Positions 10,962 through 22,589 of a stretch of 64,000 nucleotides of DNA are shown one piece after another. The DNA is from Diphasiastrum complanatum (Eukaryota > Streptophyta > Lycopodiopsida > Lycopodiales > Lycopodiaceae), in contig CM055108.1 of the NCBI GenBank assembly GCA_029204225.1, forward strand, positions 11,375,782 to 11,439,781, given 5' to 3'. The stretch's first letter is position 1; each line of letters starts with the position of its first letter. The translations under genes and the position numbers were made by a program. The notes below the pieces were generated by a model that searched no databases, had not been told where the DNA came from, and saw nothing but the letters and a program-made list of their open reading frames with translations.

Positions 10962-12048
10962 CTAATCGACAACTCGAATGTGTCTCTCGACACTTTGAAC
11001 TATCAATCCACGCGGCTCATATTTCTCCAACATAGACAATATCCCTTGTCGTACAACCATAGACTCGACTAGTTTGGCTTGGGAGTCATGGATATGGGTT
11101 TTGATGATAACCAATAGTAGGCCATCAATGGTGACCTTTTGCAGCTTGTGGAGAGCCAAGTGCACCTCCTTGTTGATCAGAGTAGGAAGTTGGTAAGGGA
11201 TGGACAATATTAGTGTAGTAAATGCTCAAAAGATAATTGAAAGAGATTTTAGAGACACTGTCGGCTCAAGCAGAGCCCACGATCAAGCATCTTGTGACCA
11301 ATGAGGCTGATGCTCGTAGTATGGATCTATGATGGCTAATAATAGAACTCCATCATTGGTCAATGTTAAATGGGTGGTTGGATCAAGATAAATTCTGAAC
11401 TCATTAGCGCAAGCGACACGTCTTCAAAGAGCTATCTCACTAAGAGGTAAGCTAAGCTCCTCGGATACTAATTGATTTGTCAATCGTATCATCACAAGTA
11501 TATCATCAATTGATTGGATGGTGAAGGAGTTAGAACATTCGAGGTAACAAACGCCTGGTTGATCCAATCAAAAGTTTGGAACTTCAGAGGAATGGAGGCT
11601 CCAAGTCTAGTAGCTTGAAGGATGCCCAAGGTGGGTTGGGTGAGCCATTGATTAAGCAACTCTAGTGGATAGATGTAAAAGGGTGAGAATTCTATGAGCA
11701 AACTTCACTCATTTGGAGGCTTTGGCAGGAGGTGATTCACTCTCCTCCAACCCATCATTAATGCTTATATTGGATAATGTTTTAGAATCAGAATCAGAAT
11801 CAAAGCTAGAGGTCTCGCATGTCGTCTTTTCCTTGGTTTGTACCTTGCGCTCTTGCAAATGACCTCTTATCTAGAGCACATCTTTGAGGGAAAGTTAGTA
11901 GCATTTTCCGGCATTGAGGGCTATCAAGCTTGATTGAGAGCTTGGGGGGGGGGGGGGGGGGGGTGATGGAAGTCTTTGGGCCTTCGCTAGCCTTTATTTT
12001 AGGTTTGGGCCTAGATAAGTGGTTGATTGGGCATGAACTGGTAATCAT
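10962..12048 (-). pseudogene. Unidentified decayed coding region with proline-rich N terminus
   Basis: Read on the minus strand this region has protein-like sequence in pieces. A start region near 12048 has ITPPPPPPKLSIK, where the prolines come from the C20/G20 tract. A middle segment near 11490-11700 reads LGASIPLKFQTFDWINQAF. A third segment near 11230-11460 includes LTLTNDGVLLLAIIDPYYE. A last segment (10962-11207) has SIPYQLPTLINKEVHLAL. At least three stops and two frame changes break it. I do not recognise the family. It may belong to the internal region of the F2 host element in opposite orientation, or to an unrelated element. The regular hydrophobic pattern argues against chance, but this is my judgement by eye. 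Confidence 0.45.
11944..11963 (+). repeat. G20 homopolymer
   Basis: Twenty consecutive G on the plus strand, read as poly-proline (CCC) on the minus strand. Such a tract is prone to slippage and could form a G-quadruplex. Confidence 0.95.
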
Positions 12049-12077
12049 GAAACGTAAATGATATATTCAAGTGATCT

Positions 12078-12081
12078 ATAC

Positions 12082-12113
<32 letters not shown>
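12078..12113 (+). repeat. Compound (CATA)n-(TA)n microsatellite
   Basis: CATACATACATACA followed by about ten TA units. Confidence 0.95.
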
Positions 12114-12129
12114 GCCAAGAGATAAGTGT

Positions 12130-12700
12130 TTCTAAAAGCTGGCGAGTGTAATTGAATTTTTTTATAGACATCTTTCTATGGTCATAAAGGATTTTTGAAA
12201 GTAGATAGCCAAAGGAAGGGTTGTAAAAAGCACCTCCAAAAGAGTTGCAACTTTTTAGCACCTTTCAATAATTTTAAATAGTTTTCAGCACTTGATTTGG
12301 ATAACTTACATATCTATCCTTACATGACTCCAAATAGAAAAAAATTTGAGTGACATGTTTCTATGGTCATATAAAACTTTTTACAGTAGACAACCCAAAA
12401 AACTATTGTTGAAATCATGGTGTTATACACTCAAATATGATACTTTCAGTTTTGGTGATATTTTATCAACACTTAGATGGGTAACTTTGGATGCACGTAC
12501 CTATTTTTATAGACCTCAAAATTCCAAAAAAAAAAAATGTAGGCATGTTTCTAAAATCATATAGGATGTTTAAGAGCAGACATGCAAAAAATTGAATGTA
12601 AAATTCACAATAATGTAGTCCCATATATGAAAATATTGAAGTTTCATTAGTACCCCTAAATGTTTGACACATCAACTTTTACTTATAAGTTGCTCAAAAT
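12130..12700 (+). repeat. Diverged tandem repeat, about 185-bp unit, three copies
   Basis: GACATCTTTCTATGGTCATAAAGGA near 12168 recurs as GACATGTTTCTATGGTCATATAAA near 12352 and GGCATGTTTCTAAAATCATATAGGA near 12542. Each is followed by GTAGA-A-CC/GCAAAAA. A second landmark (AGCACTTGATTTGGATAACTT / AACACTTAGATGGGTAACTTT) lies near 12288 and 12468. The spacing is 180-190 bp, similar to plant satellite monomers. Confidence 0.65.
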
Positions 12701-15140
12701 GAAGGTCTCAAAATTTTTAATCAATAAATGTATATATGAAGAACATACATGTGAAAGGACTTAATGCGATTCATCACAGTTTATGAGATATGATTTTTTG
12801 AATAAGTGCTTGAAATGCACACTCTTGTGTGCATTTTGTGACGACATGAGTCATCAAAGATTATTTCCATCAAGATTCTATTTTGGATCCGATTTATTCA
12901 AAACTGAAAACATCTCTAGAGAATTTCTCATAGGTAGTTGAATAATTTCAAATCACAAGAATCATTTTTATTAAGATTTAAAACAAATTAGAAAAACTCA
13001 AGAATTGGATTCTCAACGTAATCTCCAAATGCATTTTATAGTGCATATATTTTTTTTCTTGTAACATAATAAATTTTGATGCCTTAGTTCACATGAAAGT
13101 TATTTTGGACCTCACATAGCTAGAGAGAGTAGATTGGACGATTGATTGTCAAAATTGTCAAGCAAATATTCTTTCTAAAAGAATTGATAACTTCAAAGCT
13201 AATTGGAATAGCTTCTATTGAAACTCTCTTTTCTATGGGTTATTTGGTAGAGGAAATCATGTTTGGCACTTTGTCTATAGAGTGAACTTTACTCTCTAGC
13301 AGTTGCTATGTGTGATGAAAACATTATTGGTAGTTGTGACACCTTCAAACAATCTTAGAAATTTTATCTTTAGGATAAACTTCTTTAACATGATTTTGTT
13401 GATTGTTTTTCATTAGTTACTTCCTTGACTAATTCGTTGATTTTTCTTAAGCAATGAGAATTCCACAATCTTAGAAACATCAAATACCAAAGTAGCACCT
13501 TAATAATCATGTTTATCACCTTAACAATAATGTTCATGCTCAATAATGGATTGAATTTTGTATTGGATAATATTTTCATAGTTTCACTGGTTCATAGATC
13601 ACATGTATCATGATATTGATATGCAAATTGGTTATCACCACTTGAATTTAGACTTCGAATGCATTGTTATTCATATGGAACTTGAGGTTGAGTACCACCT
13701 TGATCTACATATTTTTTACTTAGATATTCCAACACAAGTTATTCTTCTAGCCCTAGTAGGACTTGTTCATTTCTTTCAAAAAACCAATACTATTTAAAAG
13801 ATTGATCTTACATTTTTTCTTGAGCTATTTGACAAGCTATCATTCACCAAAATCACATAGGCAGAAGAAAACGGTATACCTACACTCATAAAACCGTATA
13901 TTACTGAAAGAAAAGACTATACTTATAAAAGGCTTTCATTTTTTTTAGGGGAGTTACCATTATGTGGTAAGGTGGACCCCATTACAAGACGTCTTGACTC
14001 AATATCTATACATGCCTGGAACAAGGCACACACAATTGTCACATAAGCAAACATTGAAAGTGCATGCATAAAACTATGAAATAAACTGGGCTTAGTATAT
14101 TTAATAGTTTCAGTGGATGTGCTCTTAAGTTGAATGCCTGCTTGAGGAGAGCCATGAAGAAAAGCTATTTTTACCTATTTTGGAAGATGATTGACTTCAA
14201 TTACAATTTTAGAGAAGAATTCAAGCTTCAATAAAAGGGAAAAAAGTTATTTTTTTTTTGGATAAGAAAAAAAGAGTGAAAATAATGATGACAAATTCAA
14301 GGGGAGATTGAATCATTTTATTTCTTCTACTATACATTTGAAAGATCAACACCTGACAAACCGTGTCCATTCTTGTCAAACTACATGCAGAGGGATGAAG
14401 GCTATTGATAATGCACACAACAAAACCTCTTGCATTATTGTATTTATTAGATGTGGATTCATAAATCTCGAGAATAGATGTAAATATACTCTATCCTGAT
14501 TTGTTCTTTTATAGGCTAAAAATTAGGTTTGAACAACAATTTTGATATTTATGGTACCACAACTACTTTGATAGACATAGTTGAATGCACTACAACTATA
14601 ATAATTACTATTTTTCCTCAGATACGATAATAATTTTACTGCATAATAACAATGCATTGTAATTTCTTGATATAATATTTCAAATGCTATTAAAAATGTG
14701 TTGAGGTTTGATATGCCAAGTTATTGTTATCAAGGTTAGAATGATTTAGAGGTTCCATGACTACTTTTGCACATTAGTTATGTATCATGAAATGGGAGGG
14801 AGTAATAAGGAAAACAACTAGTCTTTGAAACTGGGTGTGTGGATTCTCATGTGTAACTTGCTCCTAGTGTATAACTTGCACTCTTGTAGATTTTAAAATG
14901 GTCTAGCAATCGTTTATAAGTCATGAATGGCCTTTGAGTGATGGATTAGACATTTTGTGGAATTGGACTATACATTTTGATAACTATCTGAATGTCTTCT
15001 AATTACTTGAGAGCTCCATTGCAAGCCCTATTGTGGTCTCTGAGCATCAAAGACAAGTAAATATGGACTTTGTATGGATGTTGTATAGTGTATGAAGCAT
15101 TATTTTGATGAGATAAATGTTATGAGTCGTTGTCCTTAAC
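12701..15140. other. AT-rich non-coding stretch
   Basis: I see no domain-bearing frame, LTR or repeat with clear ends here. Homopolymer A and T runs are common. Short open frames at 13385-13797 and 14221-14499 look accidental. Confidence 0.6.
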
Positions 15141-15144
15141 TAGT

Positions 15145-16791
15145 TGTTGAATTACCTACGAAATTTTGGGAAGAGGCTACTGCCATAGCCTATTAAGTTC
15201 AGAACAGATCCAACATCAAAGCCGTCCATAATAGAACTCCTTATCAAGTGTGCCATGGACACAAGCCTAGTGTCAGCCATCTAAAAAATCTTTGGTTGTT
15301 TATGTTTTATTCATGTTCCTAAAAAGCTTAGGTAGAAACTGGACGAGAGGTCAAATAAATTTATTTTCATTGGCTATCCTGATGAACATAAGGCTTATAG
15401 AATTTATGATCCATCCACCAATGTAGCATTTGTTTTTAGAGATGTAATCTTCAAGGAAGATACATTCTATGACTTTAAGCAACCATCGTCAAAGATGCTA
15501 TGTCATTTCATCCTATTCTACACAACATAGAATCTTCCACTCGTGATGTTTCTTCTACAAAACCTGCAGCTACAGCTACAGAAGTTGAGCAGCCGACACC
15601 ACCCTGTCACTAGACCAGACCAAGCTAGCTCGAGCAGATTTGAAAAAATATAAGAAGAAGCACCATCGTAATCTGGTCAACCAGGTGTTCGAAGATCCTC
15701 AAGGACTCTTGTGACAAACTAGACCTGGACACTGGTCGACTTTCTCACTCACAAGAGAGTTATGTTACCGAGTGGATCTTTAAGAAGAAGATCAACTGTG
15801 ATGGTTCCATCACAAAATGGAAAGCGCGGCTAGTGGCAAAGGGATTCACTCACATCCAAGGAGTGGATTATCAGGAAATTTTTAGTCATGCTGTCAAAAT
15901 ATAGTCAATCAGGACTTTAATTGCATTAACAGCGACAGAAGACCTCGAAATGCATCAAATGGATGTAAGACAGCCTTGATCAATGCTACGTCGAAGAGAA
16001 GTTGTACACCTTCCAACCGAAAGGATTTGAAGTCAAAGGTCAAGAGCACAAAGTGTGTGCAAGCTGCACAAAGCAATCTATGGCTTGAAACAAGTCTCAA
16101 GAGCTTGGTTCGAAAGGATCAACACTTATCTCATTCAATTAGGTTTTGAGAACAATTTCGATGACTGTAACTTTATTCCAAATACATAGGTGTCAATTCA
16201 GCTCACATAGCTTTGTATGTAGATGATGCATTTATTTTGTCTAACGACACTTTCTTACTGCACACTACTAAGAGTGATCTGTCAAAAGAATTTGACATGA
16301 CTGATCTAGGCACTGTTCATTCATTATTAAGAATACACATCACTAGAGATAGATTGCATAAGAAAATCTATCTAAGCCAGCAGAAATATCTAGACACCAT
16401 TCTAGAAAAATTTCATATGTCTGATTGCAAACCGATTGATACTCCAATGGATCCGACTATGACATTGACTAAACCTTCTTGTGTGGATACCAAAAGTGAA
16501 GTACTCGACTTAGCAAAGTACCCTTATCATTCACTTATAGGATCTTTGATGTATGCCATGCTTTGCACCAGGCCTTATTTAGCATACATTGTTAGCACAC
16601 TAAGTCAATACATGTCTAATCCTAAAATCTTACATTGGAAAGCATTAAAGAGAGTGATGAGATATATTCAAGAAAGCTTAAATCAAATTTTATGTTATGA
16701 TGGAAATGTTATCAATCCACTGGTTCTTCAAGGCTACTCCAATTCAGATTGGGGAGGAAATGCCTCAGCCAAAAAATCCACTTCTGGGTAG
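15145..16791 (+). pseudogene. Ty1/copia pol fragment I (integrase end, reverse transcriptase, RNase H start)
   Basis: Starts in the C-terminal part of integrase (FWEEATAIAY, NRTPYQVCHGHKP), passes a low-complexity linker, then reverse transcriptase. The latter shows W-FKKKIN-DGSI-KARLVAKGF (about 15770-15850), [15 protein letters not shown] (about 16070-16115), the catalytic MYVDDAFIL (16213-16239) and the long open stretch 16213-16791. That stretch includes YLDTILEKF, TPMDP, LIGSLMYAM and RPYLAYIVSTLSQYMS, and ends in the RNase H start GYSNSDWGG. At least seven stops or frameshifts occur before 16213. LTRs and gag are missing. Reverse transcription of element RNA would be the role; this copy is dead. 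Confidence 0.88.
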
Positions 16792-17117
16792 ATGCAAGAT
16801 TCACAGAGAAATGATTTCCTATCTTATGAAAGAGAGAAATGTAATCTCTAAATTATTACAATAGGAAAGTGATCTTGTATTCACGTGTCCAAATCGACTA
16901 TGCCACAATATAGCATGATCATTTACATTTTCATTTGAAGTACTAGCTAAAGCAATCTAGTCAGATAATATATATAAATTTCTGACTCGTGTGTAGGTAC
17001 TCAGAGTAGTATCTTCTACCTCCCTAACTATTCAAACTTAAAAAAGAGTGGGAACCCATTCAATAATTGGAGGAAAGCAATTTTGAACTTGAATTTGAAC
17101 CAATTTTGGTGGGAGTC
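16792..17117. other. Non-coding spacer
   Basis: Nothing recognisable beyond possible RNase H residue decay at the start and a short TATATATAAAT run. Confidence 0.5.
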
Positions 17118-17517
17118 CCAACTTTATTCACTAACTTGACATTTAGGCCTGAGACATAAAAGTCCCGCAAAAAGGCCTAAATTCCTTTTATTGACTTTCT
17201 AACTATAAAATAACTATGTGATCATCGGGTGGACTTACACACGTAGGGTGCCAAATCCCTCTCACTTATTAACTAGGGTTAGGATTGCCTCACAATCCGC
17301 AAGAGGGTTTGCGGGTCGTGAGGCAATCCTAACCCTAGTTAATAAGTGAGAGAGATTTGGCACCCTGCGTGTGTAAGTCCAACCCAATGATCAATAGATA
17401 TCTGATTAATTAGAAAGTCAATAAAAGGACTTTAGGCCTTTTTGAAGGACTTTAGGCCTTTTTGAAGGACTTTTAATGTCGCAGGGCCTAAATGTCAAGT
17501 TAGTGAATAAAGTTGGG
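17118..17517. repeat. Long foldback (about 185/209-bp inverted arms)
   Basis: Left arm 17118-17302 and right arm 17309-17517 are near-complete reverse complements around the 6-nt loop GAGGGT. Shared blocks include CAACTTTATTCACTAACTTG, GGACTTACACACG, and CACTTATTAACTAGGGTTAG. The right arm is longer because a 20-bp unit containing ACTTTAGGCCTTTTTGA is duplicated (17437-17476). Weaker pairing may extend another 20-40 bp outward. The foldback lies just upstream of the TATA box of the E LTR, so it could be part of its U3 or an inserted foldback element. Confidence 0.9.
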
Positions 17518-17559
17518 TTTCCATCCAATTTGAATGGTTCCTTTAAATTTGAATAATTA

Positions 17560-18053
17560 GGGAAACAGAAATGGACCAATAGGATTCAGAGGCCAGGGTC
17601 CTCCTCTCTACTATAAAAAGAGACCAACTCGAGTTCCTACACATGTTCATTTTCTCATTTCAATAAAGTAGATTAGTTCTCTTGTGAAATGGATTGGTGA
17701 ATGTCCTTGCTCTCTATCACTTTTCCTCCATCTCTGATGCTTTATTTGGATTTTGCTAGTTGTTGGATCTGATTGTTATTGGGATTGCATTTTATTATAC
17801 TTTTTGTGAAAGAGAAAGGGAGAGAGAGAAAGAGTAAGCTATCTTTGTTGTGGATCTAGTGTTAATGGATGTAGTGTTAATGTTTAGGGTTAATGGATGC
17901 TAGAGTTAGATGTGGATCTTCATTCATGCTGAAATCTAAACTATACTATCACTCTCATGGGAACGAATCTACGCGTAACAACTAACTCCATCTCTTTGAT
18001 GCTAGATTGACTAGATCTTGGTTTGAGGTTAGGCAAGGAAAGAAACCCACTAC
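17560..18053 (+). repeat. LTR of Athila/Tat-type element E (3' part)
   Basis: The right end is fixed by the primer site a few bases downstream (LTR ends ...CACTACA). A TATA box (TATAAAAA, 17612-17619) and AATAAA (17662-17667) fit a U3-R boundary. The left end is not located and may include the foldback. Confidence 0.7.
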
Positions 18054-18058
18054 AATTT

Positions 18059-18076
18059 TGGCGCCGTTGTCGGGGA
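18059..18076 (+). other. Element E primer-binding site (tRNA-Asp type)
   Basis: TGGCGCCGTTGTCGGGGA matches 17 of 18 bases of the plant tRNA-Asp 3'-end complement used by Athila/Tat Ty3/gypsy elements. It is the best evidence for the clade of this element. Confidence 0.92.
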
Positions 18077-19296
18077 GCTACGCCAATTTTTTAGTTTGCA
18101 GCATGTTTGTTGGATGGTTAGCTTGTATTAGGCATGTTGTTGTTGCATGAATAGTGTTAGATCTGCATTTAGGGTTAGTTTGGGAGTGATTTTGCTTGAT
18201 TTGAGTGGATTTGCTTGTTTGAAATCTAATTTGATTCAGGAATAGGGAAAGCTACTCAGATCACCAATCTTAAGATCCATTTGGATTAAAATATCAGAAA
18301 AAACAACAAAAATCGGTCAAATCTGTCAGATTTTGGTCAAAAGGAGGCAAAAATCATCATCAGAGCTAATAAATTTTTGCTCTCTTTCAGAAAACCTTTG
18401 CCGAAATGCAGACACCTTCGATCTTGATCATAGAATCTTCAGTTGGAAGGGCGAAGATTAAATTCCAGCAGATTTCTAGAAACATCAGAAAAATCATCAA
18501 AAAACACCGAAAAATCACCAAAACTCTAAAAATACAAAAAAAGAACCTTCGTCCAATTCACTGTGCATAGGTGTGATTCAAATCTATCTACTGCCAGGTC
18601 GGCAAAGAATAATACCAAAAATAGAAGGGTTTTCAGAGAATCAGTTGTCATATTGCCATATTTTTGCTAAAAAAGTCTTTTTTTTTTTTTGGCAAAAATA
18701 TGAGTATTACTCTTGATCCTTTGTCCCGACCTTCGCCGAGTTCTCAGAATACTCTATTTATAGTAAAATACTATTTTTGAGTTTGGCAAAGATTCTTCTT
18801 GTCCACATCATAGAAAATCTTGATTTTTACCCTCGCCAAACTACATAGACTATATTTTCTTGTTTCAGAAACCTTCGCCAGGTTTACCATAGTTTTATTT
18901 GTGTCAGATTTTGCATCTGAGAGTTTGGCGAAGGTTATTTTCTTAGAAATTGTCAGAAAAGTTGATCAAAAAGTTTTTTTTTTTCTCAAAATAGCATTGT
19001 TGAACCTTCACCGAGCCAATCTTCATCTAAAAAAGCTTTGCCAGTACTATTTTTAGGTTCTAATTTTCTAGATCAAGTGTCTGTCAAAATTTGGATCAAA
19101 TCTGATACAGTCTGATTTGGATTCTGAGAAATTTCTTATTTGTTGAGAAGTATCGATTGATTGAATTTCGAAATCTTTTCACGATATAGAATCAGATTCT
19201 TGAAAATGGAATAGATCTAGCAGATCTGATCTGAGATAGTTTTGATTGAAAAATCTAGATACAATCTCATTGTCTGCTTGATTTGAATTTGTAAAA
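18077..19296 (+). other. Element E leader with scattered CTTCGCC motifs
   Basis: A long untranslated leader of 1.2 kb, common in this clade. A short motif close to CCTTCGCCRA and its complement (TYGGCRAAG) recurs about ten times between 18400 and 19040 (for example near 18405, 18545, 18598, 18724, 18783, 18830, 18870, 18920, 19010 and 19033). This gives many possible stem pairings. Confidence 0.6.
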
Positions 19297-20560
19297 ATGG
19301 CTGCCCTTGGAGCTGCTCCTCAGGAATTCAATCCAATCATTGTTAGAAGACCATCCCATTTGGATCTACCCTAATACAATGGATTAACAGATCTAGTTAG
19401 ATTTCTATAGATCTATGCTGAATCGTGTGAAGTCTATGGCGAAATTTTTCCTCAAGATAAACTTAAGCTTTTTTCTATGGCCTTAATAGATGTAGTACAA
19501 GATTGGTACTATAATCAAGATGACACTTTTATGGGAAAGCAGGAAATGGTTTGAGATTACATTGAAAGGGTGAAATGCCTCAGATCTGAGTGCGGACCTG
19601 AGCTAATTAATGAAAATTCCATGATTATGTGATTTTTGTCAGGTCTACCTAAACGGATCAGACGTGAGCTAAAATGCCATAATGAGTACGTAATGTTGCA
19701 GAATGCTATGGACAATGCAATTCAAGAGGAAGATGAAGATTCAGAAGATGAGCTGAATGTCAGTATGTTCTTATACAGTAGGGCAGACTACTACAACATC
19801 CACCACCATTGCATCCACAAATGTCAATGCTACTGCAGAAATGATGCTCAATGAGTTCGAGAAACTTGGGAAGAACCAGAGAAATAGATGGAAAAGTTGC
19901 AGTCACAATTTGATGAGAAGATCAAAGCATTGGAAGATTTCCACGGACAAGTGAACAAGAAACCTGAGAAGTTTGCGAAGACTTTTCCTACCAGGAAAAA
20001 TGTCAAGTGCTCTATTTGTACAGAAAATCACACAACGAATGAGTGTTCTCAATTGAAAAAACGAATGGAATTCAGTGTATGCCATTTGTGTAATTTGCCT
20101 GATCATGAGACTGCTTTTTGCAACTTCAATCCTCAGATAATTCAGCAACGGTATGCCCAAATGGGATATCAAGAACCACAGTATAGAGGAAATCTAGCAA
20201 CTAGACCTCACAATTTGCTCTTGGATACCCGGAGCATTTAGCCTTACCTGCCCCACCAAAGCACCTCGCTCCTCCTGCCAATTTGATGGAACCAGAACCG
20301 TATAGAAGTGTTGAGCAATGGAACTATGATAATGATCAAGAAGGTGGATCTTTAGAACAGTATGCTATTTATGCTGCCGTGCAACAACAAGCATCTCGAA
20401 ATTGAACCAGAGCACCGCTTGGATGCTTTGCATGTGGAGAAAATCATAGAGTTGCAGAATGTCCAAATAAAGAAACATTTGTACCATTCTGTCATGACTA
20501 TGGTTATGGGCATTGCTATAAAGACTGTCTAGCAAGATCAAAGCCACCATTAGTTACAGC
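19297..20560 (+). pseudogene. Ty3/gypsy gag of element E
   Basis: Starts at ATG 19297 (MAALGAAPQEFNP). The capsid region has the retrotransposon gag pattern (YAESCEVYGE, KLFSMALIDVVQDWY, DYIERVKCL, FLSGLPKRIRREL). An acidic stretch (EEDEDSEDE) follows, and then at least three zinc-knuckle-like units: CSICTENHTTNEC and CHLCNLPDHETAFC near 20008-20120, and CFACGENHRVAEC near 20427 with a damaged fourth (CHDYGYGHCYKDC). Stops near 19370, 19408, 19550 and 19628 and frameshifts after 19760 disable it. The visible early stops fit C-to-T change of CAA, CAG or CGA codons. The knuckle array is longer than the usual one or two. Confidence 0.82.
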
Positions 20561-20564
20561 ACCC

Positions 20565-22585
20565 GTGAATTTGATAACAATCATGCAAAGACCAGTAGCT
20601 CAGAATAAATCAAGTGTACTCTTGATGGTGGTCACCAGAGCACAGAAGCAGAAAGAACCAGTAGCGGATCCAGTACCTGCTAATTCTATACCATTAACCG
20701 AGATACCAACAACATCTGGAGTCTATTTAAATCTTCATATAGAAAAACGAAGATATCAGGATATGAGGCAGTGGATTAAACATCTGCAAGAAGAAGAGGA
20801 GCTTGAAGTTGCTAAAGCAACAACCGAAGTTCATTCTTCACCATTGCAGCCACCAAGCATATGTATAGGAATGATTAGTTGCATCATCATGAATAACCCT
20901 TCAAGATGAATGAACCAGAAGCGCCGCAAACAGAATTGCTCATGAATATTTTGTCTAGCAAGATCAATATTTCATTGGGAGAGTTCTTGAAGTTGGGGCC
21001 AAAAGCAAAAGAAGTCTTAGCACAAAAGTTAGCTCAAGCAGAACTAGAAGTCCATCAAGAGCCACTTTTTTGTGTTGTATTTGAAGAATCTAATGAAGTA
21101 CTCCATGTCAGAGCAGCTTGGGAAAGTGAACAAAAGAATATCACTTTGCCGATACAGCATAGACAATTTCCTAAGGAAGCAACTGTGATAGATGGCGGTT
21201 CAGGAGTTAACCTGATTTCTACAAAGCTATGTGCAAAATGGAGCCTTACAGAGATCAAGCCTACGACTTTTGCTATTAAGCTAGCTGATCAAACGACAGT
21301 TCGTCCGCAAGGAATGGTTGAAGATATACTTGTAAGAATTGCGGGAGTACAGTTCGTCATTACTTTTGTAGTAATGGACTTACCAGAAGCACCAAATGTC
21401 TACCGAGTCCTATTGGGACGTCCATGGTTACGAGTTGTGCAAGTAATTCATAACTAGGGTATCGGAAAAATCACTTTTGAAAATCGTGAACGTGTAGTCA
21501 AAGTTGATCCTGCAACTTGGACTATCAAACCAGTGGTCCAAAAAGAGGATGATGATTCGTCAACAATGGATCATACTTGTGACCAAGCAAAGAGAAATTT
21601 GGGAGTTCATTACGATTCTCAAACAGATACTATTAACTAGAATGAAGCTCTTGCAATGATTGATTGTACAGTAGGATATATGTGTCAACAAGATAATTAG
21701 TCAGATTTGAGCGAGATTTCATTATTAGATCGAACCTTGGATACACCAATCACTTTTCCATTGAATGTGTTGAATGTAGCTTGGATATCAACGGAACCTA
21801 TACCAGATCCAATTGAAGATGACCTCATTCCTGTGAGTCATGCCTTGACTTATGATGACAATGCCGAACTTACGGATGAGCAGATTCTAAATCATATGGA
21901 TCCGACCAGATTTGGAATGCATAATGTTTCTGATCAACCAACATTAAAACCGCCCAAAGCAGTTATATTGAAGGAAGATAGGATCATAGGGTCAATGACG
22001 AAGAAACAAGCCAAACAACATTATAATACGGTCCTGAAATGGGAAAATCCTCCTCAAAATATTGATTCAACGAATGTGCCACCCTTATTGGATAAAGGCA
22101 AAGGAAAAGTCTAGGATGATTCTACAAGTCAGAGTTCTAGCAAGCCATCATCGTCTCGGAAGTCATCACCTCCACGATCAATTCCTGCCAAGAAGGCTAA
22201 GCGAAGATCCAAGACAAGTCCTTTCGAAAAAGAACAAGCAGATGTAGTCCAACATAACATGCCCGAACATGTTAAACGTTATACATTGGATGATGTGGTT
22301 ATCATGTTACCTAAAGCGCATCGTGAACCCAAAGAACACGTGTCAGAATCGAAATATATTTACGATGGCCCAGCTAGGACACAACCAATGAATCTTGCCG
22401 AACCAAGAGAACCGGAAAAGATTGCACAAGTTGGATCACAACTTAATCCTGAACAGTATCAAGCACTCCACATGTTACTTATTAAGTATCAAGATTGCTT
22501 TGCATGGACTTATCAAGATCTGAAGGGTATTCCGACGTCAATTATTGAACATACCATACCTTTAGTACCTGATGTAGTTCCATAG
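20565..22585 (+). pseudogene. Element E protease and start of reverse transcriptase
   Basis: A linker (20565-20905) leads to a frame from 20906 to 22585. It contains the aspartic protease site VIDGGSGVNLIS (about 21190-21225), LLGRPWLR (about 21411-21434), a Ser/Lys-rich linker (SSKPSSSRKSSPP), and the beginning of reverse transcriptase: EQYQALHMLLIKYQDCFAW and EHTIPLVPDV, ending at 22583. Internal stops are at 21455, 21638, 21698 and 22112; all four, and the terminal one, are TAG. The palm domain with YIDD is missing because the sequence changes at about 22590. The expected full pol (RT, RNase H, integrase) is therefore absent. Confidence 0.85.
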
Positions 22586-22589
22586 GTTA

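Noticed and set aside
10962-12048. Endogenous pararetrovirus (caulimovirus-like) assignment for the unknown pseudogene
   Set aside because: I could not point to a movement-protein, coat-protein or RT signature, so I left it unassigned.
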